NCBI RefSeq assembly: GCF_902825405.1
Contig: NZ_CADEAU010000012.1
Location: 1 to 35,317 of the forward strand
Direction: 5' to 3'
Origin: Micromonospora maritima
GTDB taxonomy: Bacteria; Actinomycetota; Actinomycetes; Mycobacteriales; Micromonosporaceae
DNA length: 35,317 bases
In this document: positions 16,454 to 24,766 of the stretch, piece after piece
Numbering within the stretch: the first letter of the stretch is position 1
Layout of the letters: each line of letters opens with the position of its first letter
Program-made: the position numbers and the translations under genes
Notes under the pieces: generated by a model
Seen by the model: only the letters and a program-made list of their open reading frames with translations
The model's database searches: none
Told to the model about the DNA's origin: nothing

Positions 16454-17379
16454 GCGGGCGGGCGTACCCGTATCGGACAGGCAACGACCATGTGTCGGGA
16501 GATCCGTGGGTCCACACGGACGAGGGGGTTCCCGCGGCTGATCATTCACCGAGCTGGGACTACGGCACGCTGCTGCACTTCGCTCGGCGCGTGACCGTCG
16601 ACGTACCGGCGCTCCTGACCGACTGTGGGTTCAACGGGACCGTGTCACTCGCCATGAACGTGCGGTACTGGCCCTCGACTTCGCTGCTGCGGCGCTCCGC
16701 AGCACAGGTACCGCTCCGATGCGACGGCATGTCCGGGCAGATCGAGACGATCCTCGAGGTCGAGATCCCCGGCACGGATCTCGCTGGCGCCCTCACGCTG
16801 GAGACGACAATCGCGCTGGCCGCAGGAGGCGGGGGTTCGGACCCGTTCGTCGCGCACAGACCAGGCAGCGTGCTTTGGCGTGATCACACCTCGATCCGGC
16901 TGGAAGGCAATGCAGGTCTTCTGCCGGTGGCGCCGGTCAGCTTCAAGAACCAGGGTCTGCCGGAACAAGCCGCCTGGTACGTGAGCGTCGACTCGGCCGA
17001 GTGGGGCAGCGCGGCGATGGGCAACCTGCTCGTCCTGCTCAACGACGACAACGATCAGGTCAGCGAGGCCTTACGAAGACCGAAGGACCCGCGCGCCGCG
17101 GTCCTCTGGGACGCCCTCACGGTGGACGTGGTGTACGACCTGGTCGGTCGGGCGTTGGAGGACGACGAATTCCCTTCGGAAGACGAGGTGACGTACCGCG
17201 ACGGGGAGGTAACGACCGCAGCTTTGGTATACGGCCTGATCAGGGCTTTCCTGAAGATGCCGAACGAGACGCTAACGGATGCCACCGACCGTCTTCGGGA
17301 GGAACGCCGGCGCGACCCGTCACGGCTGCGCGCCAACGTGCAGAGCAGCCTGTTGTTCCCGGGAGGCGGAACACCGTGA
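16450..17379 (+). CDS. Unrecognised conserved-looking subunit of the Z1 cluster
   Basis: This 309-residue protein has no motif I can name. It starts with a Tyr/Pro-rich segment (RAYPYRTGNDHVSGDPWVH). A beta-rich middle alternates hydrophobic residues (VSLAMNVRYWPSTSLLRR, ETILEVEIPG), and a helical C-terminal third contains DVVYDLVGRALEDDEFPSED. No nuclease, helicase or P-loop residues are visible. Four-base overlaps on both sides (ATGA at 16450, GTGA at 17376) place it inside the operon, so it is probably a stoichiometric partner of the GHKL ATPase or of target recognition. Confidence 0.7.
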   Translation: MSGRAYPYRTGNDHVSGDPWVHTDEGVPAADHSPSWDYGTLLHFARRVTVDVPALLTDCGFNGTVSLAMNVRYWPSTSLLRRSAAQVPLRCDGMSGQIETILEVEIPGTDLAGALTLETTIALAAGGGGSDPFVAHRPGSVLWRDHTSIRLEGNAGLLPVAPVSFKNQGLPEQAAWYVSVDSAEWGSAAMGNLLVLLNDDNDQVSEALRRPKDPRAAVLWDALTVDVVYDLVGRALEDDEFPSEDEVTYRDGEVTTAALVYGLIRAFLKMPNETLTDATDRLREERRRDPSRLRANVQSSLLFPGGGTP

Positions 17380-18185
17380 GCATTCTGTACCCGCGGCTGC
17401 TGCCGGGTGAGGCCGAACGGTTGTTCGCGAGTCTGCACGGTCGAAAGCCCGAGGAAATTACCCGTCTCGCGAACGTCGCATCGGAACGGGCTGTCTACGC
17501 CGCCACCGGCGGCACGCGCGTCAGTCGGGACGAGTTGCGGCTCCTCGCAACCGAACTGGAAAAGTTCGCCACGGTCAACGGCTTCCCGCACTCGCCCACG
17601 ACGGCAGGCAGGAACGAATTCGATCGAATGACCGCTCGTCACCTGCACGAGCGGTCCGGCATGGTTCCGGGCGAGGCGTCGCAGCGCCAGGTATGGGCGT
17701 TTCTCGCGCTCGTATTGGTGCCCCATGTCTGCGCGTGGCGATTCCCGATGCGAGATGGCGCCTATCTAGCGGATCGATTCAAGGGAACAGACCTCACCAG
17801 GCACACCCTAGCGAGGCTGTGGACCCGGGCCCACGTCCTCTACGACCCGTCGCTGCCGGAGCCTTACGAGCTGCTCGCAGGGCTCGGAGAGGCGGATCTG
17901 GACCATGTCATGGCGCGCCGGCGCTCGGTGGCGGCGACGCCTGCGTTGGTTCGCGCCATCGTCCGGGCACATGTCGAGGACAGCCGGACGAATGACGGCG
18001 TACCCGCCAGAGCGGTGCATCGCGACTCGTTGCGGCGCCTTCTCCGATTGACGGCCTTCCTCGACCTGGACTGGATGCCTGAGGAAGACCTTTTGGAGCT
18101 CGTCAGGGAGCAGCGCCGCGAGTCGAGACGCCTGATCGCCGAAACGGGTGTCAGCGTGGCCGACCTAGAGGAGTCCGGGTCCTGA
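17376..18185 (+). CDS. DUF6339-like helical protein of the Z1 cluster
   Basis: Translation from GTG 17376 (GGGAGG at 17361-17366, spacing 9) gives 269 residues starting MSILYPRLLPGEAERLFASL. It is mostly helical, with a conserved-looking block RQVWAFLALVLVPHVCAWRF and a charged C-terminus. It resembles DUF6339, which I recall beside Z1/PD-(D/E)XK genes in actinomycetes; no function is known. An in-frame extension to 17001 lies inside the previous gene and I reject it. It ends 45 bp before the Vsr-like gene. Confidence 0.65.
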   Translation: MSILYPRLLPGEAERLFASLHGRKPEEITRLANVASERAVYAATGGTRVSRDELRLLATELEKFATVNGFPHSPTTAGRNEFDRMTARHLHERSGMVPGEASQRQVWAFLALVLVPHVCAWRFPMRDGAYLADRFKGTDLTRHTLARLWTRAHVLYDPSLPEPYELLAGLGEADLDHVMARRRSVAATPALVRAIVRAHVEDSRTNDGVPARAVHRDSLRRLLRLTAFLDLDWMPEEDLLELVREQRRESRRLIAETGVSVADLEESGS

Positions 18186-18230
18186 GACCGCGCCGGCTGT
18201 TGCTCGACCCGCCCCAGGTAGGTTGGACTC

Positions 18231-18668
18231 ATGGTGGCGCAACCGCCCGTCCCGAGCTCGCCGGACGTGTCCAGACGCATGAGCCGCCAGCGACGCCGCG
18301 ACACCGCACCCGAGATCTCGATTCGGCAGCTACTGCATGCCCAGGGGTATCGCTACCGAGTAGCCTGGCCGATTCCGGGTCTACGCCGGCGAACCGTCGA
18401 CATAGCGTTCACTCGAGCACGAGTGGCCATCTTCATCGACGGGTGCTTCTGGCATTCGTGTCCCGAGCACAAGACCAGTCCGGCCGCTAACGGTGACTGG
18501 TGGTCGGCGAAACTCGAGACGAACCGTGTGCGCGACTCGGAGACTAATGCCCACCTCGAGGCATTGGGTTGGTCCGTCCTAAGAATCTGGGAGCATGAGC
18601 CTCCCGCCGACGCGGTCGCTCGCATCGCCGGACTGCTTGGCGAGCGTCGCGCAGCCTTTTCATCCTGA
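18231..18668 (+). CDS. Very-short-patch-repair (Vsr)-like endonuclease
   Basis: The 145-residue protein matches Vsr. It has an N-terminal SRQRRRDTAPEISIRQLLHA, the catalytic-type Asp of RRRTVDIAF (D57), the signature FIDGCFWHSCPEH (68-80), then WWSAKLETNRVRD and the closing ALGWSVLRIWEHE. Vsr nicks at T:G mismatches that arise when 5-methylcytosine deaminates, so it fits next to a C5 methyltransferase. It can also act as the restriction nuclease in some GHKL/Z1 loci (inference). The Asp in FIDG replaces the His found in E. coli Vsr (FVHG). It is convergent with the methyltransferase, with an 18-bp gap. Confidence 0.85.
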   Translation: MVAQPPVPSSPDVSRRMSRQRRRDTAPEISIRQLLHAQGYRYRVAWPIPGLRRRTVDIAFTRARVAIFIDGCFWHSCPEHKTSPAANGDWWSAKLETNRVRDSETNAHLEALGWSVLRIWEHEPPADAVARIAGLLGERRAAFSS

Positions 18669-18686
18669 GGCATCAGCGAGGCTGCT

Positions 18687-19799
18687 TCAATCGTTCAACA
18701 CTGATTCCTGCGGCGCCCCTAAGATCCGTTCGTCCAGGGCACCCGCAACGTGCCGTCCAATGGCCGCCGCGAGCTCGACAGGAACGGCGTTGCCTATCTG
18801 ACGAGCAATTTGCAGCTTGCTGCCGCACCACCTGAACTGGTCATCGAACCCTTGCAGTCTAGCGGCCTCGTAGTGGGTCAGCGCCCTGTCCTCAGAAGGG
18901 TGCAGGTAGCGGCCCTTTTCCGGCTTGAAGAACTCCGTCCGAATGGTCACCGACGGCTGGTCCCACCTGAGGCGCCCCATGACGTCCATTGCGCCGGTCG
19001 TGTGCTTCAGCCAACAGGGCGACTTGAGGTGATCAGGAAGGTTGAATCGGTTGCCACCAGCAGGGATGTGCTTGAACCGCTCCAGAGAAATGTCCTCGTA
19101 GCGACGCGTGATATGCAGCTCATGACTGAGGAAGGGCCCACGCATCGACCTGTTGAAATGAGTTACGGAACGGGCCGGCAGGCTCTGTTGATCTCCGGGT
19201 ACGTAGTGCCGCACGCCATCTAGAGCCTGTCTGACAGTCTTCCAATGCTCTCGACTCAACTCTGGACTCGGGATCTCGATGGGCTCCAGCCCCCGGTGCG
19301 TGCCGATGACGATAGCCCGGCGCCTAACTTGCGACGAACCAAAGGCAGCAGCCACAACGACGCCTTCTCTGAGTTCGTAGTCGCGAAGCGCCCCGGTCCC
19401 TACGACGGCCTTCATCTGCTGGTACTGGTGACTGTCAAGGAACCTGTCGACGTTCTCGATCACGAAGGCCAACGGCTTGATCATGCCGAGTGCGCGCCAG
19501 TACTCGCGCCAAAGCTCATTGCGGGGGTCGTCGTCGAGTCGCTTGCCCAAGTTAGAGAAGCCCTGGCAGGGAGGGCCACCCACGACCACGTCCGCCTTCG
19601 GAACTTGCCCTCCATCCAGCCACTCGGCGATGTCACCATGATGGATATGCTCGGAGCCGAAATTCTCGGCGTAGGTGGCAGCTGCAGCCAGATCGATCTC
19701 GACTGCGCCAACAGGCTTGAATCGCCCGGTCTTCCGAAGGCCCTCCGTAAGCCCTCCACATCCGGCGAAGAGGTCCACGACGCGGAAGATCTTCGGCAT
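18687..19799 (-). CDS. DNA (cytosine-5) methyltransferase
   Basis: The 370-residue protein has the ordered C5-MTase motifs: I VDLFAGCGGLTEG (8-20), IV GGPPCQGFSN with catalytic C78, VI FVIENVD (112-118), VIII SSQVRRRAIVIG (155-166), IX RWDQPSVTIRTEF (278-290) and X QIGNAVPVELAAA (334-346). The target-recognition region lies between 170 and 275. It transfers methyl from S-adenosylmethionine to cytosine C5 and probably protects host sites from the Z1/nuclease module and creates the Vsr substrate. All key residues are intact. It starts at ATG 19799 with AGGG about 7 bp upstream. It is transcribed against the Z1 operon, which allows separate early expression. Confidence 0.9.
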   Translation of the reverse strand: MPKIFRVVDLFAGCGGLTEGLRKTGRFKPVGAVEIDLAAAATYAENFGSEHIHHGDIAEWLDGGQVPKADVVVGGPPCQGFSNLGKRLDDDPRNELWREYWRALGMIKPLAFVIENVDRFLDSHQYQQMKAVVGTGALRDYELREGVVVAAAFGSSQVRRRAIVIGTHRGLEPIEIPSPELSREHWKTVRQALDGVRHYVPGDQQSLPARSVTHFNRSMRGPFLSHELHITRRYEDISLERFKHIPAGGNRFNLPDHLKSPCWLKHTTGAMDVMGRLRWDQPSVTIRTEFFKPEKGRYLHPSEDRALTHYEAARLQGFDDQFRWCGSKLQIARQIGNAVPVELAAAIGRHVAGALDERILGAPQESVLND

Positions 19800-19892
19800 G
19801 GCTGTACCCTAGCCGGCCGTAACGTTCCTAGCCAACGCGGCTTGCCAGACGACTCGCGATCTTAGACAACAGCGCAGGCAGTCAGGGCGCCC

Positions 19893-20476
19893 TTGCATCG
19901 ATTTCCCCCTATGAAGCGGCTTCGCGGATGTCGGGTGCTCGTCGCGGCCAGCACCTACGGTGCCACCCGCCGACGCCCGCTCTCGATCTGGATGTACCGC
20001 GATGTCCGGCTCACCGGAGAGATTCGGCGAGCGCAGGCGGCCAACTACGGCGCCTACGGGGCCCGCAAGGTGCGGCTGACGCTCAACCGTAAACGCATTC
20101 CGGTGGCCCCGTGCACCGTCGAACGCCTGATGCGGCAACTGAGGCTCCGTGGGTTGGGGCCGGGCAAGAACCGAAGCACCACGATCAGCGAGAACACGAC
20201 ACGCGGCTGGCAGACCTGGTGCAACGCAAGTTCACCACCGACCCGCCGGTTGTGGGTCGCCGACTTCACCTACGTGCCCACCTGGTCCGGGATGGCCCAC
20301 GTCGCGTTCGTCATCGCCGCCTGCTCCCGCCGTATCCTCGGCTGGTGGGCAACCACCAGCATGAAGATCAGCCTCGTCCTCGACGCCCTGGAGATGGCGA
20401 TCTGCCGCCGGCTGCCACCGCACCAGCGACCTGACCGGGCTGGTGCACCACGCACCGATGCGACCGCCACGCTGAA
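19893..20476 (+). mobile_element. IS3-family transposase remnant
   Basis: Codons encode IS3 OrfB landmarks: IRRAQAANYGAYGARKVRLT, VAPCTVERLMRQLRLRGLG, then RRLWVADFTYVPTWSGMAHV and SRRILGWWATTSMK. The part between (DLVQRKFTTDPP) lies in another frame, so at least two frameshifts exist. The sequence breaks up near the second catalytic Asp (LTGLVHH fragment), and the C-terminal third is missing. It is inactive. No clear terminal inverted repeats were found. Confidence 0.8.
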
Positions 20477-20477
20477 C

Positions 20478-20561
20478 TCAATCAGTGGATGCGACAACGG
20501 CTTGTTCGATCGCGGCTAGCTCTTCGTTGAGCACCTCGGCGAGCGTCTTCCACCCCAACTT
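20478..20561 (-). mobile_element. IS30-family transposase C-terminal fragment
   Basis: The minus strand reads KLGWKTLAEVLNEELAAIEQ then AVVASTD and a TGA at 20478-20480. This resembles the end of IS30-type transposases (RKTLGWKTPAEVLNE). Only about 27 codons remain. It sits exactly between the IS3 remnant and the methyltransferase relic, so it records a separate insertion and deletion event. Confidence 0.65.
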
Positions 20562-20808
20562 GCTGTTGATGGGCGCCGACGGCTACGACTGGCCCGGACG
20601 CCGCGTCGGCGGGGTCTACGGCACCGGTGGCGGCGGCCAGACGGCCTGCGACTACAAGTTCCACCCATGCGGAGGGTGCGGCGGCGATGGGCATCGACTG
20701 GATGACTCGTGCCGAGCTGTCGCAGGCCATCCCCGGGCCTGCACCAGGTTCACCGGCGAACAGCTACCCGACTTCCTCACAAGGGGCACTTGCCGGCGGG
20801 CTGCATGA
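20562..20808 (+). pseudogene. Relic C-terminus of a second C5-cytosine methyltransferase
   Basis: The plus strand encodes RRVGGVYGTGGGGQ, then in a shifted frame AAAMGIDWMTRAELSQAIP, then back in the first frame [10 protein letters not shown]. This matches, as I recall it, the ending of phage- and actinomycete-type cytosine methyltransferases (MGIDWMTRAELSQAIPPAYT, then the last helix IGEQLL). Two frameshifts and loss of everything upstream make it a pseudogene. Its end overlaps the end of the HNH endonuclease gene, which runs in the opposite direction, so the two may once have been a restriction-modification pair. Confidence 0.6.
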
Positions 20809-21828
20809 ACCTTGATCAACCGTGGCCGGGCTACCCCGCGGACCAGTCCGGTTACCCATCACCAGTTCCCGCAGGTCCTCGACCGTCAGCCAGGGCGCGG
20901 AGCGGTGAATCATCCGATGGCAGTTGGAGCACAACAGGGCGAGGTCGGGCAAAGCGGTGTCGACCGGCCCTGTGACGTGCAAGGGAACCCTGTGGTGACA
21001 CTCGATGTAGTCGTGCCCTCGTTCACCGTAGGTCCGGCTGAAGTCGAACCCGCACACCTCGCAGGCGATGGCAGCCCCATCCTTCTTCGCCTGTGCAATC
21101 TTCCTGGGCTTGAGCGAGGGGTCCCGCTCTCGCCTCAAGTGCGCCCTGAGGAACACACCGCCTTCCTTGCCCGCATAGCCTTCGAGGTCGACATCCGGTA
21201 TCACCTCCGGCTCCCCGGGCCACTCCCGCAAGACCGTTGCGATCACCTCGGCTTTGGCCCGCATCTCGTCGGGCTGGTCGAGGAAGGCCTGTACGACTTT
21301 CTTGTCGAGGTGGTTGCCGTTCGTGTGCTTGCGTCCCGTGCGTGGAAGCCGCGATACCAAGTCGCCGGTCTTCCGCTCCACGCCGGCCGGGTTGCGAAAG
21401 CCCGGCGGGCGCATCTCCAACGGATGGATGGCTGTGCTCTGCAGCAGCCGGGACAGCTCAATGGCCCGACTGTCCTCCTGCGCCACAGTCCGCCACCTGT
21501 TTGCCTCCACCAAGGCACAGGCCAACACAATCTCGTCCCACGTCCAGTCCGCATCCAGGAACCGCACCGTAAACCCCAGGGCCCGCAGCAGCGCAGCAAC
21601 CGTCCGCTCCGCGCCTAACAAGTCCTTCGACCGCCACGGCCCGTCACCGCTCACCCCATGGGCATGGCCGACGATGGCCTTGGAGTCGTAGAGTCGGCCT
21701 TCGATGTCAAGGAAGTAGTGCTTCGCCCGGCCGAAGCCAGCTGCCCTAAGGAACTCTCCTCGTCCAACCCTGTCGAACTCGGCGACCGCGGCGAGGACCG
21801 CCACTCGCGTCACATCGTTGTACGCCAC
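20764..21828 (-). CDS. HNH endonuclease with ScoMcrA-like N-terminal head
   Basis: From GTG 21828 the protein has 354 residues. Residues 5-88 ([20 protein letters not shown], then [12 protein letters not shown]) resemble the N-terminal head domain of ScoMcrA, a type IV restriction enzyme. The middle (95-200) is a helical region with [17 protein letters not shown]. The C-terminal HNH domain has C256-x2-C259, [11 protein letters not shown] (H278/H279) and [11 protein letters not shown] with N302, C303, H304 and H308. I see no obvious SRA or sulfur-binding domain, so it may cut with a partner's specificity. The start is uncertain: there is no clear ribosome binding site, and the open frame continues into the IS701 relic just upstream. 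The last about 28 residues are low complexity and may be junction sequence. Confidence 0.75.
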   Translation of the reverse strand: MAYNDVTRVAVLAAVAEFDRVGRGEFLRAAGFGRAKHYFLDIEGRLYDSKAIVGHAHGVSGDGPWRSKDLLGAERTVAALLRALGFTVRFLDADWTWDEIVLACALVEANRWRTVAQEDSRAIELSRLLQSTAIHPLEMRPPGFRNPAGVERKTGDLVSRLPRTGRKHTNGNHLDKKVVQAFLDQPDEMRAKAEVIATVLREWPGEPEVIPDVDLEGYAGKEGGVFLRAHLRRERDPSLKPRKIAQAKKDGAAIACEVCGFDFSRTYGERGHDYIECHHRVPLHVTGPVDTALPDLALLCSNCHRMIHRSAPWLTVEDLRELVMGNRTGPRGSPATVDQGSCSPPASAPCEEVG

Positions 21829-21844
21829 GGCGCCGACGGTAGCC

Positions 21845-22295
21845 GCCGCCCGCACCCGTCGCGACGGTCTCCTCTCGCCAGACGGCAAACGGCGCCCTGC
21901 GGCAGATACATCCCGGTCGACCAAGGTGCGCCCATGCGCGGACGCGTAGGCCAAGAACACCCCGAGCTGGCAGTTCTCGGTCCGGCCGGCGGTCCCGGAG
22001 TACTGACGTTGGACGCAGGCGGACTTGGTTCCCTCAAGCCCGTCTCATCGATGATCAAACCGGCGTCAGGGGCGTCGAGATGCTCCGCGACGTAGTCGCG
22101 TAGGTCATCGCGGACCGCGTCGGCGTCCCACGCCGTCCTGTTGAGCAGGCGTTGCATGCCGTCAGGTGTGTTCTCCCCGGCCGCCTCGGCCAAAGTCCAG
22201 CCACTCTTACCGGCCAGCGGCGACAGCAGGCCCAGCACATACGCCCGGGCCCGCCGACGTGGCTCCACCCGCTGCGACGGCGGATCAACGGCACG
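21845..22295 (-). mobile_element. IS701-family transposase N-terminal remnant
   Basis: The minus strand reads VEPRRRARAYVLGLLSPLAG, then GMQRLLNRTAWDADAVRDDL and LIIDETG (first catalytic region). In a second frame follow [18 protein letters not shown] and [17 protein letters not shown], and then a third stretch MYLPQGA. These are in the right order for an IS701 transposase but need at least two frameshifts. Both ends are cut, and the C-terminal half is absent. The break lies only about 20 bp upstream of the HNH start codon. Confidence 0.8.
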
Positions 22296-22437
22296 GATTG
22301 AGCCGCCCTTGAACGGACGGGGAAGCTGCCGACGCTGGGTCGGTCGTACCCGCCCAGCAGAAGCCGTCCGGGTCGTGCCTGCGAGGCACGCAGGCCTTCG
22401 GCATCACAGGCGGGCGCACCGGGCGCGCCGCTGCTCC

Positions 22438-22907
22438 GACATCACCGAGCACCACACCCGCGAGGGCAAGCTCTACTGCGCCGTCGTCCTCGACACCTAC
22501 TCCCGTCGGGTCGTCGGCTGGTCGATCGACGCCTCTCCAACCGCCGCACTGGTCACCAATCCCTTGGGCATGGCCATCGACAGCCGAGGGCCAGCAGATG
22601 GCACGATCATTCATTCGGACCAGGGGGTGCCCAGTTCGCCTCTTGGGCCTTCACCACACGCGCCCGCGACTCCGGACTGATGCCATCGATAGGCAGCGTC
22701 GGCGACTGTTACGACAACTCGATGATCGAGGCCTTCTGGTCGAGGATGCAGGTCGAGCTGCTCGACCGCCGGCGCTGGCACACGCGCATCGAACTCGCCA
22801 ACGCGATCTTCGACTACCTCGAGATCTGGCACAATCGCCAACGCTGGCGTAGCAGCATCGGCATCCTCACCCCAATCGAGTTCGAGCGGGCGTCCATGGT
22901 GGCATGA
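22438..22907 (+). mobile_element. Second IS3-family transposase remnant (C-terminal half)
   Basis: The frame DITEHHTREGKLYCAVVLDT, YSRRVVGWSIDAS and TIIHSDQGV (second catalytic Asp) is followed after a frameshift near 22625 by FASWAFTTRARDSG, SVGDCYDNSMIEAFWSRMQV (region of the catalytic Glu) and a natural end FERASMVA with TGA 22905-22907. It belongs to a different IS3 subgroup from the 19893 copy. The N-terminal part is missing. It ends 50 bp before the DrmB stop. Confidence 0.8.
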
Positions 22908-22957
22908 GATCCACTAATCCGACTCCGGTCAACCCGGGGCAGGCCAGCCTTGTTGGC

Positions 22958-24766
22958 TTACCGGTCCACCACTCCTCGTACCTGACCCAGCACGTCGTCG
23001 AGCAGTCCGCGGAGGTTCCCGCCGCCGAGGACGAGCTGACGGTCCAGCAGCCGGTTGGCGGTCTCGCACGATGTCTCGCTGACGAGCGCGCATCCGTGGC
23101 AGGCGGACAGGTTCAGCTGGGATACGCCTTGCCGGTCGCTTTCAATGCATGCGGGGTCGTTCGAGCAGACGTCCGCGTCCCCGAGAGCCGCCAGTAACAG
23201 CGGAAGGATCCGATCGGGTTCGCCGAGGCGGACAAGACCGCCGAGTGTTCCCTGTGCGTCTCCGGCGGCCGTGTAGATGAGGATGCCAGCGGTGCGATCG
23301 GGGCGATCGGTGTTGGCGTAGATGCGTTCCTGGAGGGAGGCGGAGGAGTAGCCGCTGGCGAAGGCGAGTCGTCGGATCAGCAGGTGTGCGATGGTGTGCA
23401 GCGCTATGTATCGCGGCTCCGGGACGTCGAGTCGGTCCGCCCAGGGGCTGCTTTCTCGCCGATCGATCAGGAGCTTCGCTCGGGCCTGGATTTCGGGCCG
23501 GCTCTCCCATTCGGCGATGCGGGCCTCGTCGAAGCGGAGGAAGATTCCTTCACCGAACATCTCGACGGCGGGATAGACCGGCTTTCTCCCACGGTCTGGG
23601 CCGAGGTCCGCGCTGATGAAGTCGGCTTGGGCCGTGTGGCGTCTGAAGCCTTTGAGCGCGCGTACCTCGCGTACGCGCCGAACCTGGCCGACGGCGACCA
23701 GCCGGTCGGTGAGAGCCGGGGGCCATGCGCCGTCGGATGGGATCCTCCAGCCGTCAACAATGAAGTCGCCGCCGCTGTGGTCTCTTCCGTTGTCGAGCTT
23801 GTTCAGGAACGCGGCCCATTCGCCGTCCTTTAGCTCCAGGAGCGGGGCGTCGTCGGGCTCGTCGTCACCTGCGGCCAGTCGCAGCACGTCGTCCTTCGAG
23901 ACGCCGAGCTCGTCGGCGATCCAGCCGGCCACCATGTCCGCCTGTGGGCCACCATTGTCCGCGACCACCCTCTCGAAGTAGACGTGGCTGCGGATCTCGT
24001 CCTTCTTGCCAATGAACTGCGGTACCTCCTCGGGTATATCGAGCGCCGAGAGCCGCTCCGCGATGTAGTTGCCGGTGGCGCCGCGCTGGACGGCCTTTAG
24101 GTGGTGCTCGCACGGGTCTCCGGTGTTCTCGTCCTCCCATGGTTGTTTGCCGTCGCATCGGAAGCCGTCGCGGTGTAACGAGTCCTTCCCTGTCAGGTCG
24201 GACAGGGCGCGGTCTCGTTTGCAGCCGTTGCAGACGACGCGAAGCGATGTCAGGCCTTCGCCGTGACGCGAAGAGCGAACGAACCGGAGTTCCTTGTACG
24301 CGCGGCAGTGCCGTACCGCCTCGGTCATGCCGGCGTCGTGCCCACGGTGCGCCCACTTGAACCAGTGGATGTCCTGCAGGTGGCTGCCCTGCTCGCAGAT
24401 CGCGACGTACCGCATCGGTACGAGGGTGCCGCCGCAGTCACACTTGTTGGTCCAGCGGCCCTTGTTCTTGCCGGTAAGCATGGACAGCCTCGTGCAACGC
24501 TCGCAGAACCGCCATTCCGGGAACCGGAAGTACAGCAGACTCGCGGTCTCCTTGGCCGCTCGTCCGGCGTGTGCCGGTGGTTGCCGCAGGACACCCCCAC
24601 GCAGTTTCGCCGAGAGTCGCTCGCAGCTGACCTCGGGAGCGCGTTTGCGATCCCACCAGGAGGTGTCCGGTGCGATCAGGGACTCCCCGCGCACGTCGAC
24701 GATTGCTCCAACGCCGAAGGGGCTGATCGTCTCGGACAGCCGTAGGTCATGCACGATGGGTTCCAT
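22958..24766 (-). CDS. drmB: DrmB-family protein (DUF1998)
   Basis: The 602-residue protein begins MEPIVHDLRLSETISPFGVG then AIVDVRG, which fits the DrmB N-terminal pattern. It carries zinc-binding-type clusters: FCERC with KCDCGG near 100-125, VVCNGCKRD, and the C-terminal DUF1998 Cys set VCSNDPACIES (from C534) with SACHGCALVSETSCE. DrmB is a core DISARM protein that forms a complex with DrmA, the motor that loads on DNA (family knowledge). The start ATG 24766 has a strong GGAGGAGG 6 bp upstream and lies 20 bp inside the end of drmA. It is the last gene of a four-gene operon. No DrmC follows; the DNA beyond is an IS3 relic, so a downstream gene could have been lost there. Confidence 0.82.
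   Translation of the reverse strand: MEPIVHDLRLSETISPFGVGAIVDVRGESLIAPDTSWWDRKRAPEVSCERLSAKLRGGVLRQPPAHAGRAAKETASLLYFRFPEWRFCERCTRLSMLTGKNKGRWTNKCDCGGTLVPMRYVAICEQGSHLQDIHWFKWAHRGHDAGMTEAVRHCRAYKELRFVRSSRHGEGLTSLRVVCNGCKRDRALSDLTGKDSLHRDGFRCDGKQPWEDENTGDPCEHHLKAVQRGATGNYIAERLSALDIPEEVPQFIGKKDEIRSHVYFERVVADNGGPQADMVAGWIADELGVSKDDVLRLAAGDDEPDDAPLLELKDGEWAAFLNKLDNGRDHSGGDFIVDGWRIPSDGAWPPALTDRLVAVGQVRRVREVRALKGFRRHTAQADFISADLGPDRGRKPVYPAVEMFGEGIFLRFDEARIAEWESRPEIQARAKLLIDRRESSPWADRLDVPEPRYIALHTIAHLLIRRLAFASGYSSASLQERIYANTDRPDRTAGILIYTAAGDAQGTLGGLVRLGEPDRILPLLLAALGDADVCSNDPACIESDRQGVSQLNLSACHGCALVSETSCETANRLLDRQLVLGGGNLRGLLDDVLGQVRGVVDR

Noticed and set aside
17001..17375. N-terminal extension of the DUF6339-like ORF
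   Set aside because: It overlaps the end of the 309-aa gene and reads as Arg/Gly-rich shadow; the GTG at 17376 has GGGAGG and a GTGA overlap.
18687..19799. The C5 methyltransferase as the DISARM class 2 methylase (DrmMII)
   Set aside because: It is convergent with the Vsr gene and separated from drmAB by IS relics and the HNH gene, so it fits the Z1 cluster better; a shared role cannot be excluded.
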